From positions 1 to 49,855 of the forward strand of contig JAMLHF010000032.1 in the NCBI GenBank assembly GCA_023957275.1: 49,855 nt of DNA, read 5' to 3'. Within the stretch, counting starts at the first letter, position 1. Each line of letters begins with the position of its first letter. Shown here in pieces: positions 24,236 to 33,349 of this stretch. Under the pieces are notes generated by a model, which saw nothing but the letters and a program-made list of their open reading frames with translations, did not search any database and had not been told where the DNA came from. The translations under genes and the position numbers were made by a program. The DNA comes from Lentimicrobium sp. (GTDB lineage: Bacteria; Bacteroidota; Bacteroidia; Bacteroidales; Lentimicrobiaceae).

Positions 24236-27085
24236 CTATAATTTCACCGGGTTGCCTTCGATGTCAACCAGCAAAGGTTCGCCGAGGCCTGCTTCTTTCA
24301 ACCGGTCCAGCTGGGTGCGGGCATCGCCCACCACCACATAAACCATTTTTTCAGGCTGAATATAGCGCGCATAGATCGACTTCGCCTCATCAAGGGTGAT
24401 CTTTCCGGCTATGGCTTCTTCTTGCTTCACATAATCGACCGGAAGATCGAAGGTACTGATTTCCTGCAGCATCCCCATCAGGCTGTTGATGGTTTCAAAC
24501 TTACCGGCATTGCCCCGGATCATGGCATTGCGGGTAATCTCAAGATCACCGGCGCTGTATTCTTTGCCATACGAACCAAGGATTTCCCTGAAAAGGTTCA
24601 CCGATTCAAGCGTATACATGGATTGCACGCTGGAACTGGCGACAAACGGGCCGTTCACCACCCTGGGCATAAAGAATGAATAGGCTCCGTAAGTGTAGCC
24701 TTTTTCGAGCCTGAGTACACCAAACAACTTCGAACCTGACCCGTCACCAAGTTTATAATTCACAAAAGTTGCGGGGAAAAATTCAGGATCATTGCGTTGC
24801 ATGGCAAGCGACCCGATCATAATCACCGATTGTTTGGCATCCGGAACATCCACAAAATAGAGTCTGGGTGTTCCTGACTTCGCAGGAAGGGTATTGAGGG
24901 GAAGTTTTACCTCCCGGTCAGCCCATGCAGAACCCAGGTGGCTGAGGGATTCCAGGGCGCGGTCGCGCTTCAGGTCGCCGGCAATATGTACACTTGCGAG
25001 TGAAGGGGTGAAATTCCGCTTATAATAATCCTTCAGGTCGTCAAGCGTGATATTCTTCACTGACTCCACCGTTCCTGTGATGGGACGGCCAAGCACATGG
25101 GCATCACCATATAACTTCTTATAGAAAACATTTCCGGCAATTGCGTTGGGATTGGCATTGCGCTGGGCAATAATTCCAAAAGTCGCCTGTTTAATGCGCT
25201 CAAATTCAACAGCATCCCAACGAGGTTCCAGCAGTATCTCTTCCACAAGTTCGCGAACAGCATCATAGTTCCTCACCAAACAATTAGCCGTTATCGTAAT
25301 AAATTCAGCCGATGCATTCACGTTGATGGTGGCGCCCAGCTGACCAATGGCCTCTTCAAGTTCTTCGGGGGTGCGGTTGCGTGTACCTTCCATCAGCATT
25401 TCGGCAACAAGCCTTGCCACGCCGGGTTTATCAGGGCTATCGAGCAACTGCCCGCCTTTGATCCGGATACTGAATTGAACCAGTGGCAGCTCAGTACTTT
25501 CAATTCCATATATTTTCAGGCCATTGGCCATTAAACGTGTATAAACATCGGGCGTTTTCAATAAAGGGGCCGGGCCCAGCGGGGGTTCAACGGTACGGTC
25601 GAAAGTGGTCGGCGTGCGCGGATAATCTTCCTCAGTCTCCTCCATGCCGGCAGCCTGGGAACCGGTATCTTCAATGGCTTCTTCAACTACTTCGGCCTTT
25701 TGTGATCCGGCCAGGGCGAGTTCAGGCTTGCCCCTGGGGACAAAACTGGTAGCCAGATACTTCTCATCCTTGAGGTATTTTTCGTATACCCGGAGTACAT
25801 CGCTCATGGTCACCGCGTTCAGCAATCTGACCTCTTCCATCATACGTGCTGGATCACCCCCAAAAACATTGGCTTGTGACAACTGAAATGATTTCCCCAG
25901 CAGGCTCGAAATGCTGTTGTAGAAAGCCGTTTCGCGCAGGTTTTTGATGCGCTGAAGATCACTTTCGGTAAAGCCGTTCAGTTCGAATTGCCTGAAACCC
26001 TCCATCAGGGCATCATAAACGTCGTTCAGGTTTACCCCTTCAAAAGCCCTTACGGTGATATTGAACTTGCCGGCCAGTTCCATCGGATTGTTATAGACTG
26101 CCAATCTTGGCGCCAGTTTTCTCTTTTCAACAACCTCTTTATACAAGGGAGCCTTCTTGCCATCCGCCAGAAGGTCGGCAAGAATTTCCAGGGCATAGGC
26201 ATCCGGATGATAATTTTCAACCGTAGGGAATATCATGTTAAGTTCCGGCAGTTTGGCGAAGTTGTCCTCGTGAAAAAATTTCATGGTTTCAGTAAGCCTG
26301 GCAGGCATAGGGCGGAATGGCTCCGGTTTTTTGCGGGCTTTGAACTCACCAAAGTACCTGTCTATCAACTTCCTGACTTCTGTAGCATCAAAATCACCGG
26401 CAATCACCATGGTTGCGTTGTTCACGCCATAGTATTTGTCGTAAAACTCACGGACATCGTCGAGGGTGGCTGCCCTGATATCGTCCATCGATCCGATCAC
26501 CTGCCAGGAATAGGGATGACCATCGCCATAAAGGTTTTTGTCAATAACATAACCTGTATGTCCGTATGGCTGGTTATCAACCCGCTGACGTTTCTCATTG
26601 ATTACAATATCCTTTTCACGTTCCAGGGCAAGCTTGGTTACGGTATTGATCAGAAATCCCATACGGTCGCTTTCCATCCACAGGATTTTTTCAAGGGCAT
26701 CTTTCGGAACCACCTCGTAATAAACGGTTCCGTCGTTCCAGGTTCCGCCGTTGAAGGTTCCGCCCAGATCGTCAATCTTACGGAAGAACTCGCCTTTCCC
26801 TACATTTTCAGAATTCTGGAAAAGCATGTGCTCGAAGAAATGCGCAAAACCGGTCTTTCCGGTCTTTTCGCGGCTGGATCCCACGTGATACAGGATGGCT
26901 ACAGCCACAATCGGATCACTATGATCCTGGTGTAAAACTACTTCCAGGCCGTTATCGAGCCTGTACTTTTCAAAATCAACGCGAAATTCGCCGGTTGCCC
27001 CTGTCTGGGCTTCAGCGCTTATGTTTCCGTTGATCATCAGGCCTGTCAGCATTGTCATGGTTAAAAGTTTGGATAATCGTTTCAT
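24236..27085 (-). CDS. M16-family zinc metalloprotease, two-domain
   Basis: The frame can be extended to 27115, but MKRLSKLLTMTMLTGLMING at 27085 gives a proper signal peptide (cut near AEAQ); length 949 residues. The N-terminal M16 domain has the inverted zinc motif HFFEH (H82, E85, H86) with a distal acidic ligand expected in LEREKDIVINE. The C-terminal half is a second M16 pair in which HxxEH is lost (VARLVAEMLMEGT), the usual inactive partner. A Glu-rich linker (about 480-505) joins the halves. It is a periplasmic or secreted peptidase of the pitrilysin/processing-peptidase type that degrades peptides. It is last in the minus-strand run ruvB-queG-arcA-M16; cotranscription is uncertain. 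Confidence 0.94.
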   Translation of the reverse strand: MKRLSKLLTMTMLTGLMINGNISAEAQTGATGEFRVDFEKYRLDNGLEVVLHQDHSDPIVAVAILYHVGSSREKTGKTGFAHFFEHMLFQNSENVGKGEFFRKIDDLGGTFNGGTWNDGTVYYEVVPKDALEKILWMESDRMGFLINTVTKLALEREKDIVINEKRQRVDNQPYGHTGYVIDKNLYGDGHPYSWQVIGSMDDIRAATLDDVREFYDKYYGVNNATMVIAGDFDATEVRKLIDRYFGEFKARKKPEPFRPMPARLTETMKFFHEDNFAKLPELNMIFPTVENYHPDAYALEILADLLADGKKAPLYKEVVEKRKLAPRLAVYNNPMELAGKFNITVRAFEGVNLNDVYDALMEGFRQFELNGFTESDLQRIKNLRETAFYNSISSLLGKSFQLSQANVFGGDPARMMEEVRLLNAVTMSDVLRVYEKYLKDEKYLATSFVPRGKPELALAGSQKAEVVEEAIEDTGSQAAGMEETEEDYPRTPTTFDRTVEPPLGPAPLLKTPDVYTRLMANGLKIYGIESTELPLVQFSIRIKGGQLLDSPDKPGVARLVAEMLMEGTRNRTPEELEEAIGQLGATINVNASAEFITITANCLVRNYDAVRELVEEILLEPRWDAVEFERIKQATFGIIAQRNANPNAIAGNVFYKKLYGDAHVLGRPITGTVESVKNITLDDLKDYYKRNFTPSLASVHIAGDLKRDRALESLSHLGSAWADREVKLPLNTLPAKSGTPRLYFVDVPDAKQSVIMIGSLAMQRNDPEFFPATFVNYKLGDGSGSKLFGVLRLEKGYTYGAYSFFMPRVVNGPFVASSSVQSMYTLESVNLFREILGSYGKEYSAGDLEITRNAMIRGNAGKFETINSLMGMLQEISTFDLPVDYVKQEEAIAGKITLDEAKSIYARYIQPEKMVYVVVGDARTQLDRLKEAGLGEPLLVDIEGNPVKL

Positions 27086-27148
27086 AAAACAATAATTAAA
27101 GTTCCGGGTATTCACTTAATTGATGTTTTTAATCAACTATTTTAAGGA

Positions 27149-28405
27149 TCACCACTCCACGGGTGCCCTGCGAACCGGCATGGTCATGCAGCGGCAGCCC
27201 CCGCCGCCCCGCGACAATTCAGCACCTTCGATGGCGATGACACATTTTTCGTAAGCATGCATGTCAGCCTTTCCGGCGATCACATCCCTGGCCTTGAGGA
27301 CCGAAAACCCCTGCTTGTCCAGCTCTTCAAGGGTATAAATATTTCTGCTATAACCCATTACTTTCCCGGGGCCCAGTGCAAAGAAATTTGCCCCGCTGTG
27401 CCATTGTTCGCGCTCCTGCATTACCACATCGTCGGCGCCGCCGCAGTTAATGGTTCTGATGTCCATACCCAGGCCGCGCAGGGCTGCGGGGATATTCAAT
27501 TCTTCAGCGATCTTTACTTTGCCGTTGTCAATGGTGATATGAATGGTAAGAAACCTGCTCGAATGCATGATGAGCGGTTCATATATCATGCAGGTATCCT
27601 TGTCGAGAAAGGTAAACACCATGTCAAGATGGATAAACGATTCCGGCTCGTAAGGCAGCTCCTGCACAATGATGTGCCTTGTCTTGCCTTCAGCCTTGTA
27701 ATGGTCAACCAAAAAATCAATGGCTTTGGGGGTTGTGCGTGATCCGGTACCTACCAGTACGATGTCTTCACGGGCCACCAGAAAATCTCCGCCTTCAAAA
27801 CTGAAGTCTTTGCAGAGATGCCTGCTCGAAAGGGGATTGACCGTTTGCGTGGAGAAAGCGGGATGATAATCGAAAATGGCTTCCATGATCATCGACTCCC
27901 TGTCGCGCACACGGCTGGCCATCTTGCTGATAAAAACCTGATCACCGATCGAAATGGAGGCATCGCGGGTATAAAAGAAATTGTGCAGGGGTTCAAGTTC
28001 AAAACGTTCCTTGCTGAGAAAACGGGAAAGGTTGTCGCGCCTGAGTTCCACTCCTTCAATCAGTGCAGAGGTAAGGATAACAGCATCCATCTCGAGCAGT
28101 TCATTGCGCAGGGTGTCCACCCTTTCATGATCAGCAATCCTGTTGACCAGCCCCGACTTCACTTTTTCGTTTTCGAGGATCCGGCACAGGAGGTTGCGTA
28201 CTTCATAAACCGTTGTATATTTTTCAAGCACTCCCCTGAACTGGCTGTATTCCTTTCCGGCCACGGTAAGGTTCAGGATGTCGCTGTAGAGCGCCCGCTG
28301 AACCATGTTGGGCGTCATATTTTCCACTTCGCTTCCCGGAGAGTGAATGATTACCCCCTCCAGCGTCCCGATTTCCGAATTGATCTCAATCGCTGTCTTT
28401 TCCAT
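27149..28405 (-). CDS. arcA: Arginine deiminase
   Basis: MEKTAIEINSEIGTLEGV at 28405 is the preferred start (418 residues); ATGs at 28414 and 28447 are also in frame. Guanidino-group hydrolase motifs are present: the N-terminal GVIIHSPGSEVENMTP, FFYTRDAS, FEGGDF, FIHLDMVFT with the catalytic His, and the catalytic Cys C406 in CRCMTMPVRR near the end. It converts arginine to citrulline and ammonia. Ornithine carbamoyltransferase and carbamate kinase genes are not next to it, so an energy-yielding ADI operon is not shown here. The start overlaps the end of queG by about 20 nt, so translation is probably coupled. Confidence 0.93.
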   Translation of the reverse strand: MEKTAIEINSEIGTLEGVIIHSPGSEVENMTPNMVQRALYSDILNLTVAGKEYSQFRGVLEKYTTVYEVRNLLCRILENEKVKSGLVNRIADHERVDTLRNELLEMDAVILTSALIEGVELRRDNLSRFLSKERFELEPLHNFFYTRDASISIGDQVFISKMASRVRDRESMIMEAIFDYHPAFSTQTVNPLSSRHLCKDFSFEGGDFLVAREDIVLVGTGSRTTPKAIDFLVDHYKAEGKTRHIIVQELPYEPESFIHLDMVFTFLDKDTCMIYEPLIMHSSRFLTIHITIDNGKVKIAEELNIPAALRGLGMDIRTINCGGADDVVMQEREQWHSGANFFALGPGKVMGYSRNIYTLEELDKQGFSVLKARDVIAGKADMHAYEKCVIAIEGAELSRGGGGCRCMTMPVRRAPVEW

Positions 28406-29354
28406 ATCCTGATTCATCAATGAAAGAATGACCGGCAAAGGTAACATTGTTTTTCAGTTTCTTAAAACCTGCCCGCTTCAGCGCTGATTTACCAAATACA
28501 CTTCCGAATACGGGCTTCTCCAGTTGCTCCCATGCATCGCGGCTCCACTCCACCCACTCGCCTGCCGGGCTGAACTGTTCTTCTGTATTGGCCAGGGAAA
28601 ACCGGTTCCAGGGACAAACGTCCTGACAAATATCGCATCCGAAGATCCAGCCATTGACCTTTCCGTTAAATTCAGCGGGAATTTCATCCTTCAGCTCAAT
28701 GGTAAGGTATGAAATACATCTGGAAGCGTCCAGCTGCCGGGGCCCGATGATGGCTCCCGTAGGGCAGGCATCGATGCAGCGGGTACAGTCGCCACAGTAA
28801 TTGCCGCCAAAGGGCTGGTCGTAGTCAAATTCCAGATCGGTAATGATCTCGGCAATAAAGAAAAAGGAGCCATGGCGGCGGGTAATCATCATGGTATTGT
28901 TACCAATCCAGCCCAGGCCGGCATTTACCGCCCAGGCCCTGTCAAGTACCGGAGCCGAATCGGTGAAAACCCTGAAATTAAATTCTCCCGCCTTCTCCTG
29001 CAGCAGCCCGGTCAACACGTACAACTTTTCCCTGATAACCGTGTGATAGTCGGCGCCCCACGCGTACTTCGATACTTTCAGGGGAGAAGTATACTTTTCC
29101 GCTGCGGACGGATAATAATTCATCAGCAGTGAAATCACCGAACGGGCGCCATCCACCAGCAGGCGCGGATCGAGCCTTTTATCGAAATGGTTTTCCATGT
29201 AGGACATTTTACCGTGCCGGCCTTCCTTCAGCCACTGCTCCAGGCGCGAAGTTTCCTCATCCAGTCGCCTGGCCCGGCTGATGCCGCAGAACGAGAAGCC
29301 AAGCTCCCCGGCTCTGGTTTTGATCAGTTGCGTAAGTTCGGTCCTGAGGTTCAT
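28386..29354 (-). CDS. queG: Epoxyqueuosine reductase QueG
   Basis: MNLRTELTQLIKTRAGELGF at 29354 matches the family N-terminus better than the ATG at 29384; length 322 residues. It has the cobalamin-binding domain (LDPRLLVDGARSVISLLMNYYP, TDSAPVLDRAWAVNAGLGWIGNN with the catalytic Asp), then two 4Fe-4S sites: CGDCTRCIDACP (C187, C190, C193, C197) and CDICQDVCP (C240, C243, C247), with C213 as the remaining ligand. The Bacteroidota form lacks the C-terminal HEAT repeats. It catalyses the last step of queuosine formation in tRNA. Confidence 0.95.
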   Translation of the reverse strand: MNLRTELTQLIKTRAGELGFSFCGISRARRLDEETSRLEQWLKEGRHGKMSYMENHFDKRLDPRLLVDGARSVISLLMNYYPSAAEKYTSPLKVSKYAWGADYHTVIREKLYVLTGLLQEKAGEFNFRVFTDSAPVLDRAWAVNAGLGWIGNNTMMITRRHGSFFFIAEIITDLEFDYDQPFGGNYCGDCTRCIDACPTGAIIGPRQLDASRCISYLTIELKDEIPAEFNGKVNGWIFGCDICQDVCPWNRFSLANTEEQFSPAGEWVEWSRDAWEQLEKPVFGSVFGKSALKRAGFKKLKNNVTFAGHSFIDESGYGKDSD

Positions 29355-29536
29355 ATCTTCCGGCTGATGAAAAGCAATATCCACGCAAAAACATTAACTA
29401 TCAATAACATGTGTAATAAACAGTCAGCAATGCCGTGCCAAGCTGCGGCGTAACCATTCTTTAAAAGCGATTTTCAGACAAATCCCCGTTTATTCAGCAT
29501 CACTCCGGAACAGCAATCGCTGAAAACCCGGCCGGA

Positions 29537-30562
29537 TCAGAATAATTCAGCCTGATTGCCCGGTTTAATCTTCCCCAGGTGGGAATATGCCATGGGGGTT
29601 GTCTCCCTGCCGCGGGGGGTGCGCATAAGATAACCTTCCTGAATCAGGAAAGGTTCATATACCTCTTCGATGGTACCCGGATCTTCGCCAACGGCGGTAG
29701 CTATGGTCGTAAGCCCGACCGGGCCCCCGCGGAACTTGTCGATGATGGTCGCCAGAATCCGGTTATCCATTTCATCCAGCCCGTTTTTATCGACCAGCAA
29801 TGCCGACAGGGCAAATTGCGCAATTTTCAGGTCAATGGAACCATTCCCCTTGATCTGGGCAAAATCGCGCACCCTGCGCAGCAGCAGATTGGCAATGCGG
29901 GGTGTTCCCCTGCTCCGGCGCGCGATCTCGGAAGCCGCATCCGGAGAGATATCAACCTTCAGGATTCCGCACGAACGCAGAATAATTTTTTCCAGGGTTG
30001 CTGCATCGTAATAAGAAAGCCTGGCATTGATGCCGAAACGTGACCGCAGGGGGGCGGTGAGTAACCCCGAGCGGGTGGTGGCGCCAACCAGGGTGAATGG
30101 GCTGAGTTGAATCTGCACACTGCGGGCATTGGGACCGGTTTCGATCATAATATCAATCCGGAAATCCTCCATGGCCGAATACAGATACTCTTCCACCACC
30201 GGGCTCAGCCGGTGGATTTCATCAATAAACAACACATCATTCGGTTCCAGATTGGTAAGCAATCCGGCCAGGTCTCCGGGTTTGTCGAGCACCGGCCCCG
30301 AAGTAATGCGGATGTTGACGCCCATTTCGTTGGCAATGATGTGCGAAAGGGTAGTCTTCCCCAATCCGGGGGGGCCGTGAAGCAGTACATGATCCAGGGA
30401 CTCTCCACGTAACCTTGCAGCCTGTACGAAAACCCGGAGATTCTCCACTACCCCGGGCTGGCCTGAGAAGTCGGCAAAGTCACCGGGACGAAGCACCTTT
30501 TCAATTTCACGCTCGGCAGCGCTCAGGTGATCAGCAGTGGCATCCAGGTTAGTGTTCATCAT
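29537..30562 (-). CDS. ruvB: Holliday junction branch-migration ATPase RuvB
   Basis: A 341-residue protein. The AAA+ domain has Walker A GPPGLGKT (63-70), Walker B LFIDEIH (DEIH 114-117), sensor I VGATTRSG and arginine-finger region LRSRFG. The C-terminal winged-helix has [30 protein letters not shown] and ends [12 protein letters not shown], the usual DNA-binding end. It forms hexamers that drive RuvA-bound Holliday junctions. It has its own -7 box just upstream; ruvA and ruvC are not adjacent. Two tandem ATGs start the protein. Confidence 0.98.
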   Translation of the reverse strand: MMNTNLDATADHLSAAEREIEKVLRPGDFADFSGQPGVVENLRVFVQAARLRGESLDHVLLHGPPGLGKTTLSHIIANEMGVNIRITSGPVLDKPGDLAGLLTNLEPNDVLFIDEIHRLSPVVEEYLYSAMEDFRIDIMIETGPNARSVQIQLSPFTLVGATTRSGLLTAPLRSRFGINARLSYYDAATLEKIILRSCGILKVDISPDAASEIARRSRGTPRIANLLLRRVRDFAQIKGNGSIDLKIAQFALSALLVDKNGLDEMDNRILATIIDKFRGGPVGLTTIATAVGEDPGTIEEVYEPFLIQEGYLMRTPRGRETTPMAYSHLGKIKPGNQAELF

Positions 30563-30580
30563 ACGTTTTTAAGAGAATGA

Positions 30581-30588
30581 CAAAGGTA
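30581..30588 (-). promoter_or_regulatory. Promoter -7 box TACCTTTG for ruvB
   Basis: The minus strand reads TACCTTTG, matching TAnnTTTG, 18 nt before the ruvB start. No -33 TTTG was found at 20-nt spacing. Confidence 0.55.
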
Positions 30589-30841
30589 AAGAATAAATGT
30601 ATATTGATCCCGGCCATTGTTTAAGTTATCTTCAGGGGAAAATAAAGTTTATGAGCAACATCCGGTTGATAACCAAAGAGATGACGTAAAGAATGCCGCA
30701 AAATCAGGATGGCAATGCTGCTTCGGAATCTCCCGTTTATCGCGCCAGATCATGTTCGGATTTCCGCGCGTTTCGCTGAAGGGTTGTTCAGGTTTGAATT
30801 ATTTTGATAATCTGTGCAGATTTCATTCCAATAAAAATCCA
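30589..30841. other. Divergent intergenic region between ruvB and uspA
   Basis: The gene-free gap runs 30563-30889 (about 327 bp). It holds the ruvB -7 box and the uspA TATCTTAG box. An 80-residue open frame (30617-30859) spans it but lacks coding character. Confidence 0.5.
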
Positions 30842-30849
30842 TATCTTAG
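30842..30849 (+). promoter_or_regulatory. Candidate -7 box TATCTTAG for the first uspA gene
   Basis: It lies within CATATCTTAGC (30840-30850), 40 nt before the start. CATATTTTAGC is found before the second uspA gene at 32332, which suggests a shared promoter element. No -33 box is obvious. Confidence 0.4.
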
Positions 30850-30889
30850 CCCCAGATAACAGTGCCGGTCATTTCAATCCCAAGATGCC

Positions 30890-31741
30890 ATGAAAGAGAT
30901 AGTTGTTGCCATTGATTTCTCGAAGGGCTCACTGCATGCCCTCGATTATGCCATTGCTTTCGCCAACCATGTAAAAAGTAACGTCATGATGGTCTGGGTT
31001 GACAGCCATACGAACCAGGACTTTGCCTTTTCAGCGGAAGTGAACGAGTTCCGTGAGGAAGCCATCAGGAATATGGAAGAAATCATGAAGTCGAAAAAAG
31101 GGCAGCTCAAACATGGCAAATTATCTTATAAACTCCGTAAAGGAAAGGTTTACCAGGAAATTGCCAATCAGGCTAAATATAACGACGCTTCCCTGATCAT
31201 TGCCGGCACCCACGGTGTAACGGGATATGAGGAATTCTGGATCGGCAGCAATGCCTACCGGATTGTTTCGTATGCTCCATGTCCTGTTATTACCGTCAGG
31301 TACGATTTCAATATTGGTCCGGAAGGCATAAAAAGCATTGTACTGCCCATCGACAGCACCCTCGACACCCGTCAGAAAGTTCCTTTTACCGTAGAACTGG
31401 CAAAATTATTCAATGCAGATATTCATATTCTGGCTTTATATTCCACCTCGATCAGGGCTGTTCAGCGAAAAGTTGACAATTACGCCCGCCAGGTGCAGAA
31501 ATATATGACGGATGCAGGGATCAATCATCACACCGAGAGCCTGGAGGCTGACAATATCACCAATATTTCCATAGAATATGCCCGGAAAGTGAATGCCGAC
31601 CTGATTGCCATTATGACCGAGCAGGAAACAACAGCATCGAACATTCTGCTAGGCCCTTATGCCCAGCAAATGGTCAATCACTCTCCGGTGCCTGTACTGA
31701 GTATTCAGCCAAAAGAAATATACTCGATCTCAACGCGTTAA
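30890..31741 (+). CDS. Double-domain universal stress protein, copy 1
   Basis: A 283-residue protein with two UspA domains. Domain 1 (1-140) begins KEIVVAIDFSKGSLHALDYA and ends with IIAGTHGVTGYEEFWIGSNAYRIVSYAPCPVITV, close to the ATP-binding G2xG9x(S/T) pattern. Domain 2 (150-275) has SIVLPIDSTLDTRQKVP and SNILLGPYAQQMVNHSPVPVLSI. It is strongly similar along its whole length to the protein at 32365 (same length). These cytoplasmic proteins are linked to stress survival. It is followed after 6 nt by a SPOR-domain gene. Confidence 0.92.
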   Translation: MKEIVVAIDFSKGSLHALDYAIAFANHVKSNVMMVWVDSHTNQDFAFSAEVNEFREEAIRNMEEIMKSKKGQLKHGKLSYKLRKGKVYQEIANQAKYNDASLIIAGTHGVTGYEEFWIGSNAYRIVSYAPCPVITVRYDFNIGPEGIKSIVLPIDSTLDTRQKVPFTVELAKLFNADIHILALYSTSIRAVQRKVDNYARQVQKYMTDAGINHHTESLEADNITNISIEYARKVNADLIAIMTEQETTASNILLGPYAQQMVNHSPVPVLSIQPKEIYSISTR

Positions 31742-31747
31742 TGATTC

Positions 31748-32167
31748 ATGCGACTTATTATCACCATTATTTCTTTTACCCTTTGGGGGGTCATTGCTTT
31801 TGCCCAGGAGGGGCAGGTTCAGATTATCGGAGATGAGCGCATCGATCTGCTGATTGAAAAGCATAAATACCTCAACCGGCATCAGAGTACGCTTGACGGA
31901 TGGAGGGTACAAATATTCTTCGATTCAGGAACCAATTCAAAGCGGAAAGCGACCGATGCACTTAACCGTTTCTCATCCCGTTATCACGAAACAAAAGCCT
32001 ATTTGTCATTTAAAGAACCATACTACCGCGTGAGGGTGGGTGATTTCAGGACCAGGCTCGAAGCAGAAGGTTTTCTGCACAATATAAAGGCGGATTATCC
32101 CAACGCATTTACGGTAAGCGATAAAATAAATCCACCACCCCTGGCTTTACCAGCCAGCAGTGAATAA
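31748..32167 (+). CDS. Exported SPOR-domain protein
   Basis: A 139-residue protein with a signal peptide (MRLIITIISFTLWGVIAFAQ, cut near residue 20). The SPOR domain (about 50-125) has DGWRVQIFFDSGTNSKRKA and YYRVRVGDFRTRLEAEGFL, the two conserved halves. SPOR domains bind denuded peptidoglycan glycan strands, usually at the division site. It is sandwiched between two uspA genes and starts 6 nt after the first, so it is probably cotranscribed with it. Confidence 0.88.
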   Translation: MRLIITIISFTLWGVIAFAQEGQVQIIGDERIDLLIEKHKYLNRHQSTLDGWRVQIFFDSGTNSKRKATDALNRFSSRYHETKAYLSFKEPYYRVRVGDFRTRLEAEGFLHNIKADYPNAFTVSDKINPPPLALPASSE

Positions 32168-32309
32168 ATCTGATCATCCACCGATTTGCATGTTCAGATT
32201 AATATTCCACTGATTATTATATTTTTGCATCAAACAGGATTGCCCGCTTTCAGAGATTTTTTTAAAGCCTGCTTGTACAAGTCAGATTCAATGAAGATTT
32301 TCCGGGACT

Positions 32310-32341
32310 TTTGCAATATTTGTAAATATTTCATATTTTAG
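32310..32341 (+). promoter_or_regulatory. Promoter of the second uspA gene with a palindrome in the spacer
   Basis: -33 TTTG (32310-32313), 20-nt spacer, -7-like TATTTTAG (32334-32341), 24 nt before the start. The spacer holds a perfect 7-2-7 inverted repeat, AATATTT-GT-AAATATT (32315-32330). This is a position at which a regulator could block or help RNA polymerase. The element is seen; its function is inferred. A further upstream TATTTTTG (32220-32227) could be a second promoter. Confidence 0.55.
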
Positions 32342-32364
32342 CTTGACCGTAATCTAAACCCGCC

Positions 32365-33216
32365 ATGAAAACCATTATCTCCGCCATCGATTTTTCTGAT
32401 TGTTCAATCAATGCCCTTGAGCATGCAATCAGTATAGCCGCAAAATCAGCGTCGAATTTACTGATGCTGTGGGTGAACAATCCCAATACGACCAAAACCA
32501 TCCTTTCATCAGATCTTTCTGATGATCTCCTTGAGGAAGTGGAACATCAGTTTACGCGACTGATCAACAAGTATGAAAAAGATCTTCCGAAATCCAGGCT
32601 CGACTACATCATCCGGGAAGGTAAAGTTTACCGTGAAGTGGTAAATCAGGCCAAGGAGTCAGATGCATGGTTGATTGTTGCCGGTACCCACGGATCTTCA
32701 GGCTTTGAGGAGTTATGGATCGGAAGCAATGCCAACCGCATTGTTTCAGCAGCCCCCTGCCCGGTGATTACCATCAGGACAGGAATACATGTGGAGCGGG
32801 AATTGAAAAAAATTGTGCTGCCGATGGACAGTACCATGGAAACCAGGCAGAAAGTCCCGTTTACAGCCGATCTGGCGAAAATGTTCGATGCTGAAGTTCA
32901 TATCCTGGCCGTGTATACCACAACCATCGAAAATGTAAGGGGTACGGTAATGAGCTATGCTAAACAGACCGCCAAATACCTCAAAGAGCATGGCGTAAAG
33001 CATTTTATTGTTGAACTGGAGGCCGATAACATTGCAACCACTATTATGGAATACGCCAAGCAATCCGATGCCAACCTGCTCTCCATCATGACTGAACAGG
33101 AAAAGTCCGCCTCCAACCTCTGGCTGGGGCCTTACGCGCAACAGATGGTGCACCACTCACCCATCCCGGTGCTCAGCATACACCCCAAGGAAATTTTGAT
33201 TTCGATGGGATATTAA
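32365..33216 (+). CDS. Double-domain universal stress protein, copy 2
   Basis: A 283-residue paralogue of the 30890 gene: AIDFSDCSINALEHAISIA at the start, IVAGTHGSSGFEELWIGSNANRIVSAAPCPVIT at the end of domain 1, and KIVLPMDSTMETRQKVPFTADLAK opening domain 2. The two proteins share length, domain order and long identical stretches, so they arose by duplication. This copy has its own promoter with a palindrome in the spacer, hinting at separate regulation. It is convergent with fbaA, with a terminator between. Confidence 0.92.
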   Translation: MKTIISAIDFSDCSINALEHAISIAAKSASNLLMLWVNNPNTTKTILSSDLSDDLLEEVEHQFTRLINKYEKDLPKSRLDYIIREGKVYREVVNQAKESDAWLIVAGTHGSSGFEELWIGSNANRIVSAAPCPVITIRTGIHVERELKKIVLPMDSTMETRQKVPFTADLAKMFDAEVHILAVYTTTIENVRGTVMSYAKQTAKYLKEHGVKHFIVELEADNIATTIMEYAKQSDANLLSIMTEQEKSASNLWLGPYAQQMVHHSPIPVLSIHPKEILISMGY

Positions 33217-33299
33217 TCCGCGAAAAATAAAACCGTGGCACTTTTCGTCTGAACCTGAAAACGCGGTCAAAGCCATTAAGAAACCTGACAGAAGCAAAA

Positions 33300-33325
33300 C
33301 AGCCCCGGAACAAAACCCGGGGCTG
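33300..33325 (-). terminator. Terminator between uspA and fbaA
   Basis: A perfect 9-bp GC-rich stem (33300-33308 with 33317-33325) and 8-nt loop. On the minus strand TTTTGCTT follows, so it terminates fbaA. It may also serve the convergent uspA. Confidence 0.85.
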
Positions 33326-33349
33326 CTTCATTTCTACTACCGGACAGCA

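Noticed and set aside
25988-26935. 315-residue plus-strand frame
   Set aside because: It lies antisense within the M16 protease gene, whose zinc motif and signal peptide are convincing.
30617-30859. 80-residue frame in the ruvB-uspA gap
   Set aside because: Irregular composition, and it covers the uspA promoter element.
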